Shown piece by piece: positions 53,057 to 63,125 of a DNA stretch of 64,000 bases (position 1 is its first letter; every line of letters begins with the position of its first letter). The stretch spans positions 4,926,001-4,990,000 of the forward strand of contig NC_010334.1 of NCBI RefSeq assembly GCF_000019185.1, read 5' to 3'. The position numbers and the translations under genes were made by a program. This stretch comes from Shewanella halifaxensis HAW-EB4. Lineage in GTDB: Bacteria > Pseudomonadota > Gammaproteobacteria > Enterobacterales > Shewanellaceae. Under the pieces are notes generated by a model. The model worked only from the letters and a program-made list of their open reading frames with translations, was not told where the DNA came from and made no database searches.

Positions 53057-53962
53057 TTAACTTAAAAGGGTTACCAGAACGGCGTTCTGCGCATGCATTC
53101 TGTTTTCGGCTTGATGCAAAATAAGTGAGCCTTCGCCATCAACAACTTCTGCGGTAACTTCAACTTCTCGGTACGCAGGTAAACAATGCATAAAGTGTTT
53201 AGCACCTGCCTTTTGCATTAACTGGGAATTGACTTGGTAAGGTTTAAACTTTGCTTCAATCTCTGCCATTGGTGTCGAATCTCCCATTGAGAGCCAAGTG
53301 TCGGCATAAATCGCATCATGACCAATAATCGCTTCAACATCGGAACTCAGAATGAGTTTGCCACCGTGCTTCGCAGCCAGTTCTTGTGCTTCACAAACCA
53401 CCTTGCCATCGGGAAAGTGGCCTGGCGGACAAATAACGGTTAACTGCGCACCTAAGATAGCTGCACCAAACATCAATGAATGAGTCACATTGTTACCATC
53501 ACCGACATAAGCCAGCTTCACCTTACTCACATCGCCATATTGTTCGCTCAATGTCAGAAAGTCCGCTAACCCCTGACAAGGATGGTACAGATCAGACAAG
53601 GCGTTAATCACTGGCACCGTGCCGTGCTCAGCAAGCTCTTCAATTGTCGAGTGTAAGAAAGTCCTCGCAACAATCGCATCTGCCCAGCAAGAGATATTGG
53701 CAGCAAAATCTGAAACAGGTTCACGCTTACCTAACTCGCCATTTTGCTGATCTAGATATAAGCAATGACCACCCAATTTATTGATACCGATATCAAAGCT
53801 CACCCGAGTTCGTAGTGAGGGTTTTTCAAATAGCATCACCACACTCTTGCCCTCTAGGGCATGTTTATATTCAGCAGGGTTAGCCTTTATGGTTTTTGCC
53901 AATGCTAAAAGGTCGAGTAACTGCTGCTGGCTTAAATCTTTTATTGATAGTAAATGTTTCAT
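53057..53962 (-). CDS. argF: Ornithine carbamoyltransferase
   Basis: Forms citrulline from ornithine and carbamoyl phosphate. 301 aa: EKPSLRTRVSFD (S-x-R-T-R loop), HPCQGLADFLTL, and the ornithine loop FMHCLPAYREVEV. ATG at 53962 with GGAGAG upstream. Confidence 0.96.
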   Translation of the reverse strand: MKHLLSIKDLSQQQLLDLLALAKTIKANPAEYKHALEGKSVVMLFEKPSLRTRVSFDIGINKLGGHCLYLDQQNGELGKREPVSDFAANISCWADAIVARTFLHSTIEELAEHGTVPVINALSDLYHPCQGLADFLTLSEQYGDVSKVKLAYVGDGNNVTHSLMFGAAILGAQLTVICPPGHFPDGKVVCEAQELAAKHGGKLILSSDVEAIIGHDAIYADTWLSMGDSTPMAEIEAKFKPYQVNSQLMQKAGAKHFMHCLPAYREVEVTAEVVDGEGSLILHQAENRMHAQNAVLVTLLS

Positions 53963-53977
53963 TCGACTGCTCTCCAA

Positions 53978-54805
53978 TTACTGAATTTGTGGCTGGATCT
54001 GGGTGCCAACGGTCTCACCCCTACTTAAAGCGATTAATTGCTGCGCATGACGCCAAGAGGCAATCTGTACGGCTTGCCCCATGGATTCTGCAACATCTAA
54101 TGCAGCTTCCACCTTGACCTTCATTCCTTTCTCGATAACGCCAATCTTGGTCAACTCATTCACTTGAGCTCTATTCAAGCTACTAATTAACTGACCTTTA
54201 CCATCGAGCACACCTGATACGTCAGATAGTAAAACTAATGAGCCCGAAACCAGCTTGGCTAAAGCTGTTGCCGCCTGATCGGCATTAACATTGAGCATCT
54301 CGCCTTGCTCACTAATAGCAATTGAGCTCACAATTGGCATCCAGCCCTTGGATAAGACAAATTCAAGATAGCTGGCATCTTTGGGCTCAACCTCCCCCAC
54401 CAGCCCTAACTGCGGATCTTTAACTTTTGCAGACATCATTCCAGCATCCGCAAGGCTCATACCTAAACTGGTTACACCCGCTTTAATCGCTGCCGCTTGC
54501 AGCGTTTTATTAGAGGTGCCAGCCAACGCACCGACGATAACCGGGATCTGCTCTTGCGGTGTCACCCTTAATCCATCTAGCTTTTTAGTTGTCATACCAT
54601 TAGCTTTAAGTTGCTCATCAACCAGACAGCCGCCGCCATGAACCATAATAATTGGCTGACCATTTGCAATAATCTTGGCCGCCGCTTCCATTAACCGTGC
54701 CATGCCCATTTCACACTGCAGTAATGCACCGCCAACTTTGAGCACCATGACAGGCTTAGCGCCTGAGCTTATCGCTCGTGTATTAGCCATCTGCGTATCA
54801 GTCAT
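53978..54805 (-). CDS. argB: Acetylglutamate kinase
   Basis: Phosphorylates N-acetylglutamate. About 275 aa: VMVLKVGGALLQCEMGMARL, IIMVHGGGCLVDEQL, NVNADQAATALAKLV, LVLLSDVSGVLDGKG. The N-terminus (about 14 residues before VMVLKVG) is longer than in E. coli; ATG 54805 is chosen, but starts at 54817 (GTG) or 54790 are possible. Follows argC directly. Confidence 0.94.
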   Translation of the reverse strand: MTDTQMANTRAISSGAKPVMVLKVGGALLQCEMGMARLMEAAAKIIANGQPIIMVHGGGCLVDEQLKANGMTTKKLDGLRVTPQEQIPVIVGALAGTSNKTLQAAAIKAGVTSLGMSLADAGMMSAKVKDPQLGLVGEVEPKDASYLEFVLSKGWMPIVSSIAISEQGEMLNVNADQAATALAKLVSGSLVLLSDVSGVLDGKGQLISSLNRAQVNELTKIGVIEKGMKVKVEAALDVAESMGQAVQIASWRHAQQLIALSRGETVGTQIQPQIQ

Positions 54806-54817
54806 ATTCTTACCCAC

Positions 54818-55810
54818 CTAGTGATTTACAGATGCATTAAAATGAATCTTTATGCACTGCAGCGCTTGACTAGCCGCCCCTTTCATTAAGTTATCAATCG
54901 CGCTAGCGATGACCAGATAGCCACTCTGTTCATCGAACTTCCACCCCAGATGACAATTAGCTGTTTGCACCACATCATCCACCTTAGGGAATTGATTTTG
55001 TTTTACAGTGATAAGCTCGGCAGAGTCGTAACATTGGTATGCTTTTTCAATATCGCTGGCTGTCGTACCCGCAGCTAATTGCACTGTGATGGTTGCAAGA
55101 ATGCCGCGTTTAAAATTACCGAGGTGAGGCGTGAAGATCACCTCTTGTCCTAGCTGAGTGGCAATCTCAGGCTGGTGCCTGTGACCAAGTACGCCGTAGG
55201 GGGTCAAACTGACTTCACAAAAACTGGTATGCAGCTGCGCTTTTCTGCCCGCTCCAGTTACGCCGCTGACTGCATTAATCACTGGCAATATATCGGTGAG
55301 TAAATGTGCAACAGGTTTAAGCGCTATCAGTGAGGCCGTTGGATAACAACCCGGTACCGCAATCATCTTACTCGTCGCGATTTGCGGCGCATTCCACTCC
55401 GCTAAGCCATATACGGCGTCAGCCAGTACTTGGGAATATTCGTGAGTAAAACCATACCACTTAGGATACTGAGCAACATCGGAAAACCGATATGCACCGC
55501 TTAAATCAAATACCGCCAATCCTTGCTGATAAAACCACGCAGCGAGATGTAAGCTCACCCCGTGATCAGTCGCGAGTACCACCGCATCGGCAGTCGCTAC
55601 GATAGTTTGCTTCGCATCATCGGTAAGGGGGGTTAAGCACAAGTCTATATGACTGTAAGCAGGATAAAGATCAGATAGAGCCTTGCCCTTGTCGAGGCTG
55701 TTTTCAGAGACATAAAGCCCCTGGATCGACATCGTCGATTCGGCATTTATAAGAGAGGAGATCTGTGCGCCGGTGTAACCACTGGCACCAATAATGGCTA
55801 TATTTTTCAT
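54818..55810 (-). CDS. argC: N-acetyl-gamma-glutamyl-phosphate reductase
   Basis: NADPH-dependent reduction in the arginine pathway. 330 aa: IAIIGASGYTGAQISSLI (NADP loop), AVPGCYPTASLIAL (catalytic cysteine) and FTPHLGNFKRGILATITV. First gene of the argCBFGH operon. Divergent from argE, with an A/T-rich region near 56043-56075 (ATGCAATATATTTGAATA) that resembles ArgR boxes; the assignment of that site is tentative. Confidence 0.95.
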   Translation of the reverse strand: MKNIAIIGASGYTGAQISSLINAESTMSIQGLYVSENSLDKGKALSDLYPAYSHIDLCLTPLTDDAKQTIVATADAVVLATDHGVSLHLAAWFYQQGLAVFDLSGAYRFSDVAQYPKWYGFTHEYSQVLADAVYGLAEWNAPQIATSKMIAVPGCYPTASLIALKPVAHLLTDILPVINAVSGVTGAGRKAQLHTSFCEVSLTPYGVLGHRHQPEIATQLGQEVIFTPHLGNFKRGILATITVQLAAGTTASDIEKAYQCYDSAELITVKQNQFPKVDDVVQTANCHLGWKFDEQSGYLVIASAIDNLMKGAASQALQCIKIHFNASVNH

Positions 55811-56085
55811 AGTCTATGACTTTAAAACCTTAATCTTGAATTTAGATGACAAAACGCAAAAAAGAATGGGCACAACTTAAGCCCTGGCTGAACACCATTA
55901 ATGACAAGATTATCGTCGTAGGAAGTGGGTATGATTAACCTTAACTACTATTAATTTAACCAGATTGAACATATATACTCTCACTAAACAGGCCATCGAA
56001 GTGTGGTAGTTACCTTAGCTGTTTGATAGACTAACACGCAAAATTAATTATGCAATATATTTGAATATATATTTAGGTGTTTTTA

Positions 56086-57237
56086 ATGAAAAAACTTCCA
56101 GAGATAAAAAGTAGTTTTAGCCAATTGATTGCAACACCGTCTATTAGTGCACTCGAAGCAGAGCACGATATGAGCAATAAAGCAGTCATAGAACTTTTGC
56201 ATACTTGGTTTAGCGATTTAGGAATGCAGTGCCAGTCTGTGCCAGTGGCTGATACTCGTAATAAGCACAATCTAGTGGCGTCGTTTGGTCAAGGTCAGGG
56301 AGGATTACTACTGGCAGGACATACGGATACGGTACCTTTTGATGAAGGGCGCTGGAGCCAAGACCCGTTTTCCTTAGTAGAAAAAGATAATCGTTGGTAT
56401 GGCCTTGGTGCCTGCGACATGAAAGGCTTTTTTGCTTTAGTGCTAGAGGCACTAATAGAGCTACCAATGGATAAATTTAAGCGTCCATTGCATATCTTAG
56501 CCAGTGCCGACGAAGAAACCACCATGAACGGCGCGAAGGCCTTTGCAGCAGCTAAGTCAATTTCGCCTGATTATGCAATCATCGGTGAACCCACCAGTTT
56601 AAAGCCAGTTTATATGCATAAAGGGCATTTAACCCAAGGCATACGAGTGACAGGTCGTAGTGGTCATTCGTCAGATCCAGCAAAAGGGCTTAATGCTATC
56701 GAAGTGATGCACTTAGTTACAGGGCAACTGCTCAAGCTAAAACAGCACTTAGCCGATAATTATAGAGAAGATGCCTTTAGCGTGCCCTATCCAACCATGA
56801 ACTTTGGTCATATTCATGGCGGGGATGCCGCCAACAGGATCTGTGGCTGCTGTGATCTGCATATCGACCTTCGACCGATCCCCTGTCTTGCACTGGAGGA
56901 TTTAGAGTTAATGGTTGCCAACTATCTTGAACCTGTATGTCGTCAATATCCAGGTTGTATCAGTGTTGCTCCTTTATACCCCGGCTCAGAGCCCTTTGCT
57001 GATAAAAAGGATGGAAGTTGGACACAACTGGTTGCGGAGCTTAGTGAAAGCCAACCAGAAGTCGTTAACTATGCCACCGAAGCCCCTTACATCAGTCAGC
57101 TAGGTTGCCAAACACTTGTACTCGGCCCAGGCAGTATTGAGCAAGCGCATCAACCTGATGAGTTTTTAGATATTTCCTATATTGGGCGTACAAAAGATCT
57201 ATTAAAAAAACTGATTTATCATGCATGTATAAAATAA
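56086..57237 (+). CDS. argE: Acetylornithine deacetylase
   Basis: Removes the acetyl group to release ornithine. 383-aa M20 peptidase family: LLLAGHTDTVPFDEGRW (metal His), GLGACDMKGFFALVLEAL, LASADEETTMNGA, IIGEPTSLKPVYMHKGHL and a dimerisation domain. ATG 56086 preferred (AGGTG upstream); a GTG at 56077 is also in frame. Divergent from argC. Confidence 0.95.
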   Translation: MKKLPEIKSSFSQLIATPSISALEAEHDMSNKAVIELLHTWFSDLGMQCQSVPVADTRNKHNLVASFGQGQGGLLLAGHTDTVPFDEGRWSQDPFSLVEKDNRWYGLGACDMKGFFALVLEALIELPMDKFKRPLHILASADEETTMNGAKAFAAAKSISPDYAIIGEPTSLKPVYMHKGHLTQGIRVTGRSGHSSDPAKGLNAIEVMHLVTGQLLKLKQHLADNYREDAFSVPYPTMNFGHIHGGDAANRICGCCDLHIDLRPIPCLALEDLELMVANYLEPVCRQYPGCISVAPLYPGSEPFADKKDGSWTQLVAELSESQPEVVNYATEAPYISQLGCQTLVLGPGSIEQAHQPDEFLDISYIGRTKDLLKKLIYHACIK

Positions 57238-57405
57238 TTTACTCTTTTCTATATACTTTACAGTCTAAAGTATAGCCACCAAGCACGAAGCTATATCCCA
57301 AAAGTGATATAGAGCACATTAAAGCACGATATTTCAATCTGGATCATTGCCTAGCACATCACTGCTAGGTATTGTGATCGATTAGCTTACCGATATGGAG
57401 CACGT

Positions 57406-60042
57406 ATGGTAGACATGTATGCCTCGCTAAGGTCTAACGTTGGAACCTTAGGGCAGATTTTAGGTGACACAATCCGCACGGATCTTGATGACACTTTCTT
57501 AGATAAAATAGAACAAATCCGCCATCTTGCAAAAAGCTCACGCCAAGGCGATAGTGCTGCACGTAAAGAGATGCTGACTTTGCTATCTTCTTTAAGCGAT
57601 GATGAACTCGTTCCTTTTGCTAAGGCTTTTAACCAATTTTTGAATCTGGCGAATATCGCTGAGCAATTCCATACCATTAGCCGTAATTGTGACGAGTTAG
57701 TCTGTGTACCCGATCCAGTCGAGCAACTACTAGGGCGCATGCTAGGCGGAAACATCGACCAAGAGAAGGTGTTAGCTTGTCTAAAGACGCTAGATATCGA
57801 TCTTGTATTAACTGCGCATCCAACGGAGATCTCTCGCCGCACTCTCATTCAGAAGTATTCAGCGGTTATTGATTCACTAACAGCGCAAGAAAACACTCAG
57901 CTTACAGAACAAGAGAAAAAACAGCACCACCTACGTTTACGTCAACTGATTGCGCAGATCTGGCATACTAATGAGATCCGTAACGAACGTCCAACACCAG
58001 TCGATGAAGCACGCTGGGGTCTATGCACAATCGAAGCCTCTTTATGGCAAGCTGTTCCAGATTTTCTTAGACAGCTAAACCAACAGGTCGAAGAGCGTAC
58101 CAATACCCAGCTTCCTACCGATATTGCACCAGTAAGGTTCTCAAGTTGGATGGGCGGCGACCGCGATGGCAATCCATTTGTCACTTCTGCCGTGACCCAA
58201 GAGGTCCTAGATCGGAACCGTCATACTGCAGCACGCCTATATCTAAAAGATGTAGTATTACTGGTCAATGAGCTATCGATGGAAGGAGCAAATGAGGCTC
58301 TACTGGCTTACACCAATAACAGCAATGAGCCTTATCGAGATGTGCTTAGAACACTTCGTCAAAAGCTTAGAAATACGATTGATTATCTAAACGGCAGACT
58401 CGAAGGTCAACATCCAGATGTTGACCCGAGCGAGATTATTTGGCATGAAAGTGATCTAAAAGATCCTTTGATGATGCTATATCAAAGCCTCTGCGACCGT
58501 GGCATGAGCCTAATCGCCAACGGTTTATTGCTTGATATGCTACGTCGTATCGCCTGTTTTGGCATTCATATGCTAAGACTCGATGTGCGCCAAGATGCCG
58601 ATCGCCATGCAGATGTGATTGCAGAGCTGACTCGCTATTTAGGTATGGGCGACTATGCACATTGGGATGAAACCGAGAAGCAATCTTTCTTACTACGCGA
58701 GCTCAGCAGTAAGCGACCTTTGATCCCGGCAAACTGGCAAGCATCGCCAGAAGTTGAAGAGGTGGTGAAGACTTGCAGACTGGTTGCAACACAACCAGCT
58801 AGAGCTATGGGCTCCTATGTTATCTCTATGGCTAGCCAACCTTCTGACGTATTGGCTGTTCTTTTACTGCTAAAGGAAACGGGCTGCCCACATCCAATGC
58901 GTGTTGTACCGTTATTTGAGACCTTAGATGACTTAAATAATGCATCGGCTTGTATGTCTGCACTGTTTAGCATCGATTGGTACCGTGGTTATACCAAGGG
59001 CATTCAAGAGGTCATGATTGGTTACTCTGACTCGGCTAAAGATGCGGGAGTGATGGCAGCAGCTTGGGCGCAATATACTGCGCAAGAAAAGTTAGTAGCC
59101 ATTAGCCAAGAAGCCAATATTAAACTCACCCTGTTCCATGGTCGTGGCGGCACGATTGGCCGTGGCGGCGGACCAGCACATGAGGCGATTCTGTCTCAGC
59201 CTCCAGGGTCTGTAGACGGTCGCATCAGAGTCACCGAGCAAGGTGAAATGATCCGCTTTAAGTTTGGCTTACCAAAGCTTGCCGTTCAAAGCCTTGCGCT
59301 ATATACCTCAGCTGTAATGGAGGCAACCCTATTGCCACCACCTGAGCCTAAGCCAGAGTGGCGCCAATGTATGCAGCAACTCGCCGAAGAATCGGTACTT
59401 GCCTACCGCGCTATCGTGCGTGAAGAGCCAGACTTTGTGTCCTACTTCCGTGCGGCAACCCCAGAGATCGAATTAGGTAAACTGCCATTAGGTAGTCGCC
59501 CAGCTAAACGTCGAGTCGATGGCGGTATCGAGAGCTTACGCGCAATCCCTTGGATCTTCGCTTGGTCGCAAAACCGTTTAATGCTACCAGCTTGGTTAGG
59601 CGCCGGAGAGGCATTAAAAGCAGCATCAGAGCGAGGTGACTTACCACTCCTACAAGAGATGGAAAAGCATTGGCCATTCTTCAAGACTCGGATCTCTATG
59701 TTAGAAATGGTCTATGCCAAAGCCGAACCTAACTTGTCTAAATTCTATGAAACAAGCCTAGTGCCAAAAGAGTTACATCATCTTGGGGTGCAACTAAGAG
59801 AGCGTTTAGCCATTGGCATCGAAGCCGTACTGGAGTTAACACAAGCAGAGAGCTTAATGGCTCATACGCCATGGAACCGCGAATCTGTTGAGCTAAGAAA
59901 CCCCTACATTGATCCACTAAACTTCCTGCAGGCTGAATTGTTAGCGAGAACGCGTAGAGAGGAGCAATCTTCTAAAAATGTTGAGCTGGCGCTGATGTTA
60001 ACCATAGCTGGTGTTGCCGCCGGAATGAGAAATACAGGTTAA
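57406..60042 (+). CDS. ppc: Phosphoenolpyruvate carboxylase
   Basis: Makes oxaloacetate from PEP and bicarbonate. 878 aa: LTAHPTEISRRTLIQKY (catalytic His), WMGGDRDGNPFV, GYSDSAKDAGVMAA, TLFHGRGGTIGRGGGP and the C-terminal NTG. Located after argE as in Shewanella. Confidence 0.97.
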   Translation: MVDMYASLRSNVGTLGQILGDTIRTDLDDTFLDKIEQIRHLAKSSRQGDSAARKEMLTLLSSLSDDELVPFAKAFNQFLNLANIAEQFHTISRNCDELVCVPDPVEQLLGRMLGGNIDQEKVLACLKTLDIDLVLTAHPTEISRRTLIQKYSAVIDSLTAQENTQLTEQEKKQHHLRLRQLIAQIWHTNEIRNERPTPVDEARWGLCTIEASLWQAVPDFLRQLNQQVEERTNTQLPTDIAPVRFSSWMGGDRDGNPFVTSAVTQEVLDRNRHTAARLYLKDVVLLVNELSMEGANEALLAYTNNSNEPYRDVLRTLRQKLRNTIDYLNGRLEGQHPDVDPSEIIWHESDLKDPLMMLYQSLCDRGMSLIANGLLLDMLRRIACFGIHMLRLDVRQDADRHADVIAELTRYLGMGDYAHWDETEKQSFLLRELSSKRPLIPANWQASPEVEEVVKTCRLVATQPARAMGSYVISMASQPSDVLAVLLLLKETGCPHPMRVVPLFETLDDLNNASACMSALFSIDWYRGYTKGIQEVMIGYSDSAKDAGVMAAAWAQYTAQEKLVAISQEANIKLTLFHGRGGTIGRGGGPAHEAILSQPPGSVDGRIRVTEQGEMIRFKFGLPKLAVQSLALYTSAVMEATLLPPPEPKPEWRQCMQQLAEESVLAYRAIVREEPDFVSYFRAATPEIELGKLPLGSRPAKRRVDGGIESLRAIPWIFAWSQNRLMLPAWLGAGEALKAASERGDLPLLQEMEKHWPFFKTRISMLEMVYAKAEPNLSKFYETSLVPKELHHLGVQLRERLAIGIEAVLELTQAESLMAHTPWNRESVELRNPYIDPLNFLQAELLARTRREEQSSKNVELALMLTIAGVAAGMRNTG

Positions 60043-60584
60043 TGAAATTATTAAAAGTGGCGCTTGCTAGCGCCTTACTGCTATTGACTGGCTGTGTCAG
60101 TCAATACAGCATCACAGACAAAGAACTAGAAGCTTATCTTAACGATGAGATGCACTTTGAAGTAAAACAGGGCAATCAAATCTTTGGAATTGATCTGCGC
60201 GTTAATGACATTAAAGTCACCCTAGGTGAAAAGCCAGATACCATGGCGGTATCTGCGGTGACGATAGTTAATGTGCGAAATCCTATGATGCCAATAAGTG
60301 CAAACCTTGTTGCAGAGTTTGAAGCTGAGCCGTGGTACGACGCAACTGACCACAGTGTTCATCTACGTAACTTGCAGCTAGTTAAGGTGGAATCCAAACC
60401 TCAGGATATCGAAAAAGCGATAGGTTCAATAGCTCCGCAGCTAATGAATTTTTTGACTCAGTTTCTAGAGACTCAACCCGTGTATGTATTAGATACCAAA
60501 GAGTCTAATCAGGCTTTGATTGCCGATATAACCAAGCGAATCGAGGTTAAACCCGGTAAGCTGGTATTGGTTTTTGAAGACTAA
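60042..60584 (+). CDS. DUF1439 lipoprotein (YceB-like)
   Basis: 180-aa outer-membrane-type lipoprotein with lipobox LLLLTGCVSQ and the DUF1439 domain (YSITDKELEAYLNDEMHFEV, and PVYVLDTKESNQALIADITK near the end). Function not established. Start overlaps the ppc stop by 1 bp, so it is probably co-transcribed. Confidence 0.88.
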   Translation: MKLLKVALASALLLLTGCVSQYSITDKELEAYLNDEMHFEVKQGNQIFGIDLRVNDIKVTLGEKPDTMAVSAVTIVNVRNPMMPISANLVAEFEAEPWYDATDHSVHLRNLQLVKVESKPQDIEKAIGSIAPQLMNFLTQFLETQPVYVLDTKESNQALIADITKRIEVKPGKLVLVFED

Positions 60585-60613
60585 CGATAAGTAATTAGTT
60601 CACTATTAAAACT

Positions 60614-60647
60614 AAAAAAGCAGGCTCCTATGAGCCTGCTTTTTTTA
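60614..60647. terminator. Bidirectional terminator between DUF1439 gene and cinA
   Basis: AAAAAGCAGGCTC and GAGCCTGCTTTTTTT form a strong hairpin with a T-run; serves the plus-strand genes and cinA. Confidence 0.85.
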
Positions 60648-60661
60648 TTATTTTCCAGGAG

Positions 60662-61936
60662 TTATTTTTCAAAACGGCCTATCGAACCATAATCGACAAT
60701 AACCGCTTGGCCTAATAACTCTCTTCTTAGCATATCGAACGCTACGGCTGTACTTAAGCTACGCACCAGATCACGAGAGCGCCTTGGAAGCTTGATCATC
60801 TGGCTGTAAACGCCTTCTTTGGTTGCGAGAGCAATAGCAACAGTACCAACAGGTTTGTTATCAGTGCCCCCCGTTGGCCCAGCAATACCACTAGTCGCTA
60901 ACCCAAAGTCACTATCTAATATGGCTCTAGCTCCTTTTGCCATCTCCTCTACTGTAGCGATGGAAACAGCACCGTGAACATCTAAGGTTTCAGGTTTAAC
61001 ACCCAATACTTTTACTTTAGATTCATTACAATAAGTCACTAAGCCTTGGTGTAAATATGATGAGCTACCAGAAAAACTAATTAGCTGACTCACAATCATG
61101 CCGCCAGTACATGATTCCGCCACACTTAAACTAAGATCTGAGTCGACTAATAGAGCGTGGATCTCTTCAGCCAAACTCATCTTATTATCGGCAACAATGG
61201 CATTACCCAGTAAAAGGCGGATCTGCGTTTCAATCGTATCAAGTTGATCGATTGCGCCAATGCCACGGGCAAAGAGTTTAATCTCGATATGCGGCATCGA
61301 AGACCGATAGCCTATAGTCATCCCCTCTGGCAGTTCTATTTTATCTAAAGTATCCGCAAGTGAAGATTCACCTTGGCCAAGGGTCAGGTACTTTCTTAAT
61401 GCAACATCACCACTTACGTCAAAACGCTGCTTAACAAATGGAATAAACTGCTCATGAACCATCTGTTTAAATTCAAATGGAACCCCAGGAGTAAAGAACA
61501 GCCAAGCCCGATTAAACTTAACTGCAAAGCCACAGGCCGTGCCGACAGGATTGTCTATCATAATAGCTGATTCAGGCAATAGAGCTTGCTTAAGGTTACT
61601 CTCAGCCATAACACGACCACTTCGGGCAAACCAGTCTTCTAGACGTTGACGCCAAATACTATTTTCAACTAGAGTCTCACCCTTTGCTAAAGCCATCGCT
61701 TCAGTTGAGAGATCGTCACTCGTCGGCCCAAGACCCCCATTAACTAAAATAATATCAGCTTCTAGGCTACGTTCTCTAAATACAGAGATAAGATCTTCTA
61801 GCCGATCACCTACCGTGACTCGACGCTGACATTCAATCCCTTGATCCATCATAGTGTTAGCAAACCATGCAGCATTGGTATCGACTATTTGACCAGCCAA
61901 TACCTCTTCACCAGTACAAATCATTTCCAGCTTCAT
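60662..61936 (-). CDS. cinA: CinA-like competence/damage protein (NMN deamidase)
   Basis: 424-aa two-domain protein. The N-terminal MoaB-like (COG1058) domain has GEEVLAGQIVDTNAAWFA and VNGGLGPTSDDLSTEAMA. The C-terminal PncC domain has SLSVAESCTGGMIVSQLISF and GLATSGIAGPTGGTDNKPVG. Acts on pyridine nucleotide by-products. Lone gene on the minus strand. Confidence 0.93.
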   Translation of the reverse strand: MKLEMICTGEEVLAGQIVDTNAAWFANTMMDQGIECQRRVTVGDRLEDLISVFRERSLEADIILVNGGLGPTSDDLSTEAMALAKGETLVENSIWRQRLEDWFARSGRVMAESNLKQALLPESAIMIDNPVGTACGFAVKFNRAWLFFTPGVPFEFKQMVHEQFIPFVKQRFDVSGDVALRKYLTLGQGESSLADTLDKIELPEGMTIGYRSSMPHIEIKLFARGIGAIDQLDTIETQIRLLLGNAIVADNKMSLAEEIHALLVDSDLSLSVAESCTGGMIVSQLISFSGSSSYLHQGLVTYCNESKVKVLGVKPETLDVHGAVSIATVEEMAKGARAILDSDFGLATSGIAGPTGGTDNKPVGTVAIALATKEGVYSQMIKLPRRSRDLVRSLSTAVAFDMLRRELLGQAVIVDYGSIGRFEK

Positions 61937-62024
61937 TCGCGAGTCCTTAGCGTCTTCATTGCAGCTAAACTATGAAACCTGAGCTGTAATAGCAATAATC
62001 AATTGTGATTATTTCCTGTAATTA

Positions 62025-62353
62025 ATACCAATCAGTATAAAGATTTGGTCGCTCAGCGAGAGTTTAGCGATTTTGAGGCAAGGTCATTAATTGCTCCTGC
62101 ATTAATGACATTCACCACATCCATGTGGTTTGCAACGAGTGAAGAGCATAGTTGTTCTAGGGTTAAGCTCCCTCTTGTTCCTTAAGAGTCACAGCATCAG
62201 AACCGTTAAAACTCGCCATTCTGGAGCGTTTTTGGCTGCCTACTTCTGCGTTGAACAGCCTCATAAGGGAATAACCATTCTTTCAGCTATTCGCCTTGAA
62301 TTAGTTTGCCAAAAAACGCTCTGAGTAGATCAACTTCTTATACTGATTGGTAT
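62025..62353. mobile_element. Inverted-repeat element, MITE-like, 329 bp
   Basis: Ends in ATACCAATCAGTATAA (62025-62040) and its exact complement TTATACTGATTGGTAT (62338-62353). A nested inverted pair, GAGCGTTTTTGGC (62224-62236) and GCCAAAAAACGCTC (62308-62321), lies inside. No transposase frame is present. A nonautonomous element is likely; target duplication could not be resolved. Confidence 0.6.
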
Positions 62354-62510
62354 AACACGAAGCTAACGCTACACAGTAAACACAAAGGGCTGAAAACAGG
62401 GTGCCATAAACACACAGAATTTAACCTTAGTGGCTTAAAATAAGTAAAGGAAGAGAATAAGAGACCAACAATGATGGCAAGAGTATCTGTCTATAATAAG
62501 AGCAATATTT
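62354..62510. other. Non-coding stretch before the 5S remnant
   Basis: No supportable gene, repeat or clear regulatory site. The open frames here and across 62549-62760 are short and lack ribosome-binding sites. Confidence 0.4.
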
Positions 62511-62548
62511 TCGCTTCTCTTTCGAGAATAAATAGGCGTCTGGAAATG
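62511..62548 (-). pseudogene. Truncated 3' end of a 5S rRNA copy
   Basis: TCGCTTCTCTTTCGAGAATA through GGCGTCTGGAAATG repeats 62790-62827 with one difference (GTC for GCC). That segment includes the 5S 3' end and its downstream leader. The similarity stops after about 12 bases of the 5S sequence, so a second 5S copy has been lost by deletion. Confidence 0.55.
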
Positions 62549-62761
62549 GCCAGCTTCGAGACCATTTATATGCATCCTGCATAAATGGCATTCTCTACAC
62601 CCTGTAGGTCACAAGCTCTCCGCGTTCATAGCCTGCATCAAGCAGTGCTTGATAAGCGCAGACTATTACCCTACTCCACATGGTTATTGAACCTCGCTAC
62701 GCTCGAGCTTTCTACTTCCCCATATTCGAGTAGTCAATTCTCGTACCAGCCAAAAACGAAA

Positions 62762-62788
62762 AAAGCCCGCTACATCGTAGCGGGCTTT
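62762..62788 (-). terminator. Terminator of the rRNA operon
   Basis: AAAGCCCGCTAC pairs with GTAGCGGGCTTT around ATC. On the minus strand it follows 5S by 28 bp, with a T-run. Confidence 0.85.
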
Positions 62789-62816
62789 CTCGCTTCTCTT
62801 TCGAGAATAAATAGGC

Positions 62817-62933
62817 GCCTGGAAATGACCTACTCTCACATGGGGAGACCCCACACTACCATCGGCGATACTGTGTTTCACTTCTGAGTTCGGAATGGAT
62901 TCAGGTGGTGCCACAGCTCTATGGTTTCCAGAC
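62817..62933 (-). rRNA. rrf: 5S ribosomal RNA
   Basis: 117 nt on the minus strand. Begins GTCTGGAAACCATAGAGCTG; contains CCGAACTCAGAAGTGAAAC and CGATGGTAGTGTGGGGTCTC, and ends CATTTCCAGGC. All are standard gammaproteobacterial 5S segments. Confidence 0.97.
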
Positions 62934-63125
62934 AAATTCTGCTTTACTTTCAGTTTTTAAAAAACTAAAGGTAAAAAAGTTTGGAAAGCTGTTACTCGCC
63001 GGAGCAAGTAAACTGAAATTAAGTTTTGAGTTCGAACACACATTAAGTGTCACTCTTTTCAGAGTTTGTTCTAATTTTGATGATGTAAAAACATCAGTCT
63101 CATACAAAACCCATTAGGGTTGTAT

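Noticed and set aside
62585..63117. Small frames across 5S and the spacers
   Set aside because: They overlap 5S rRNA, its terminator or the 5S-23S spacer; no ribosome-binding sites.
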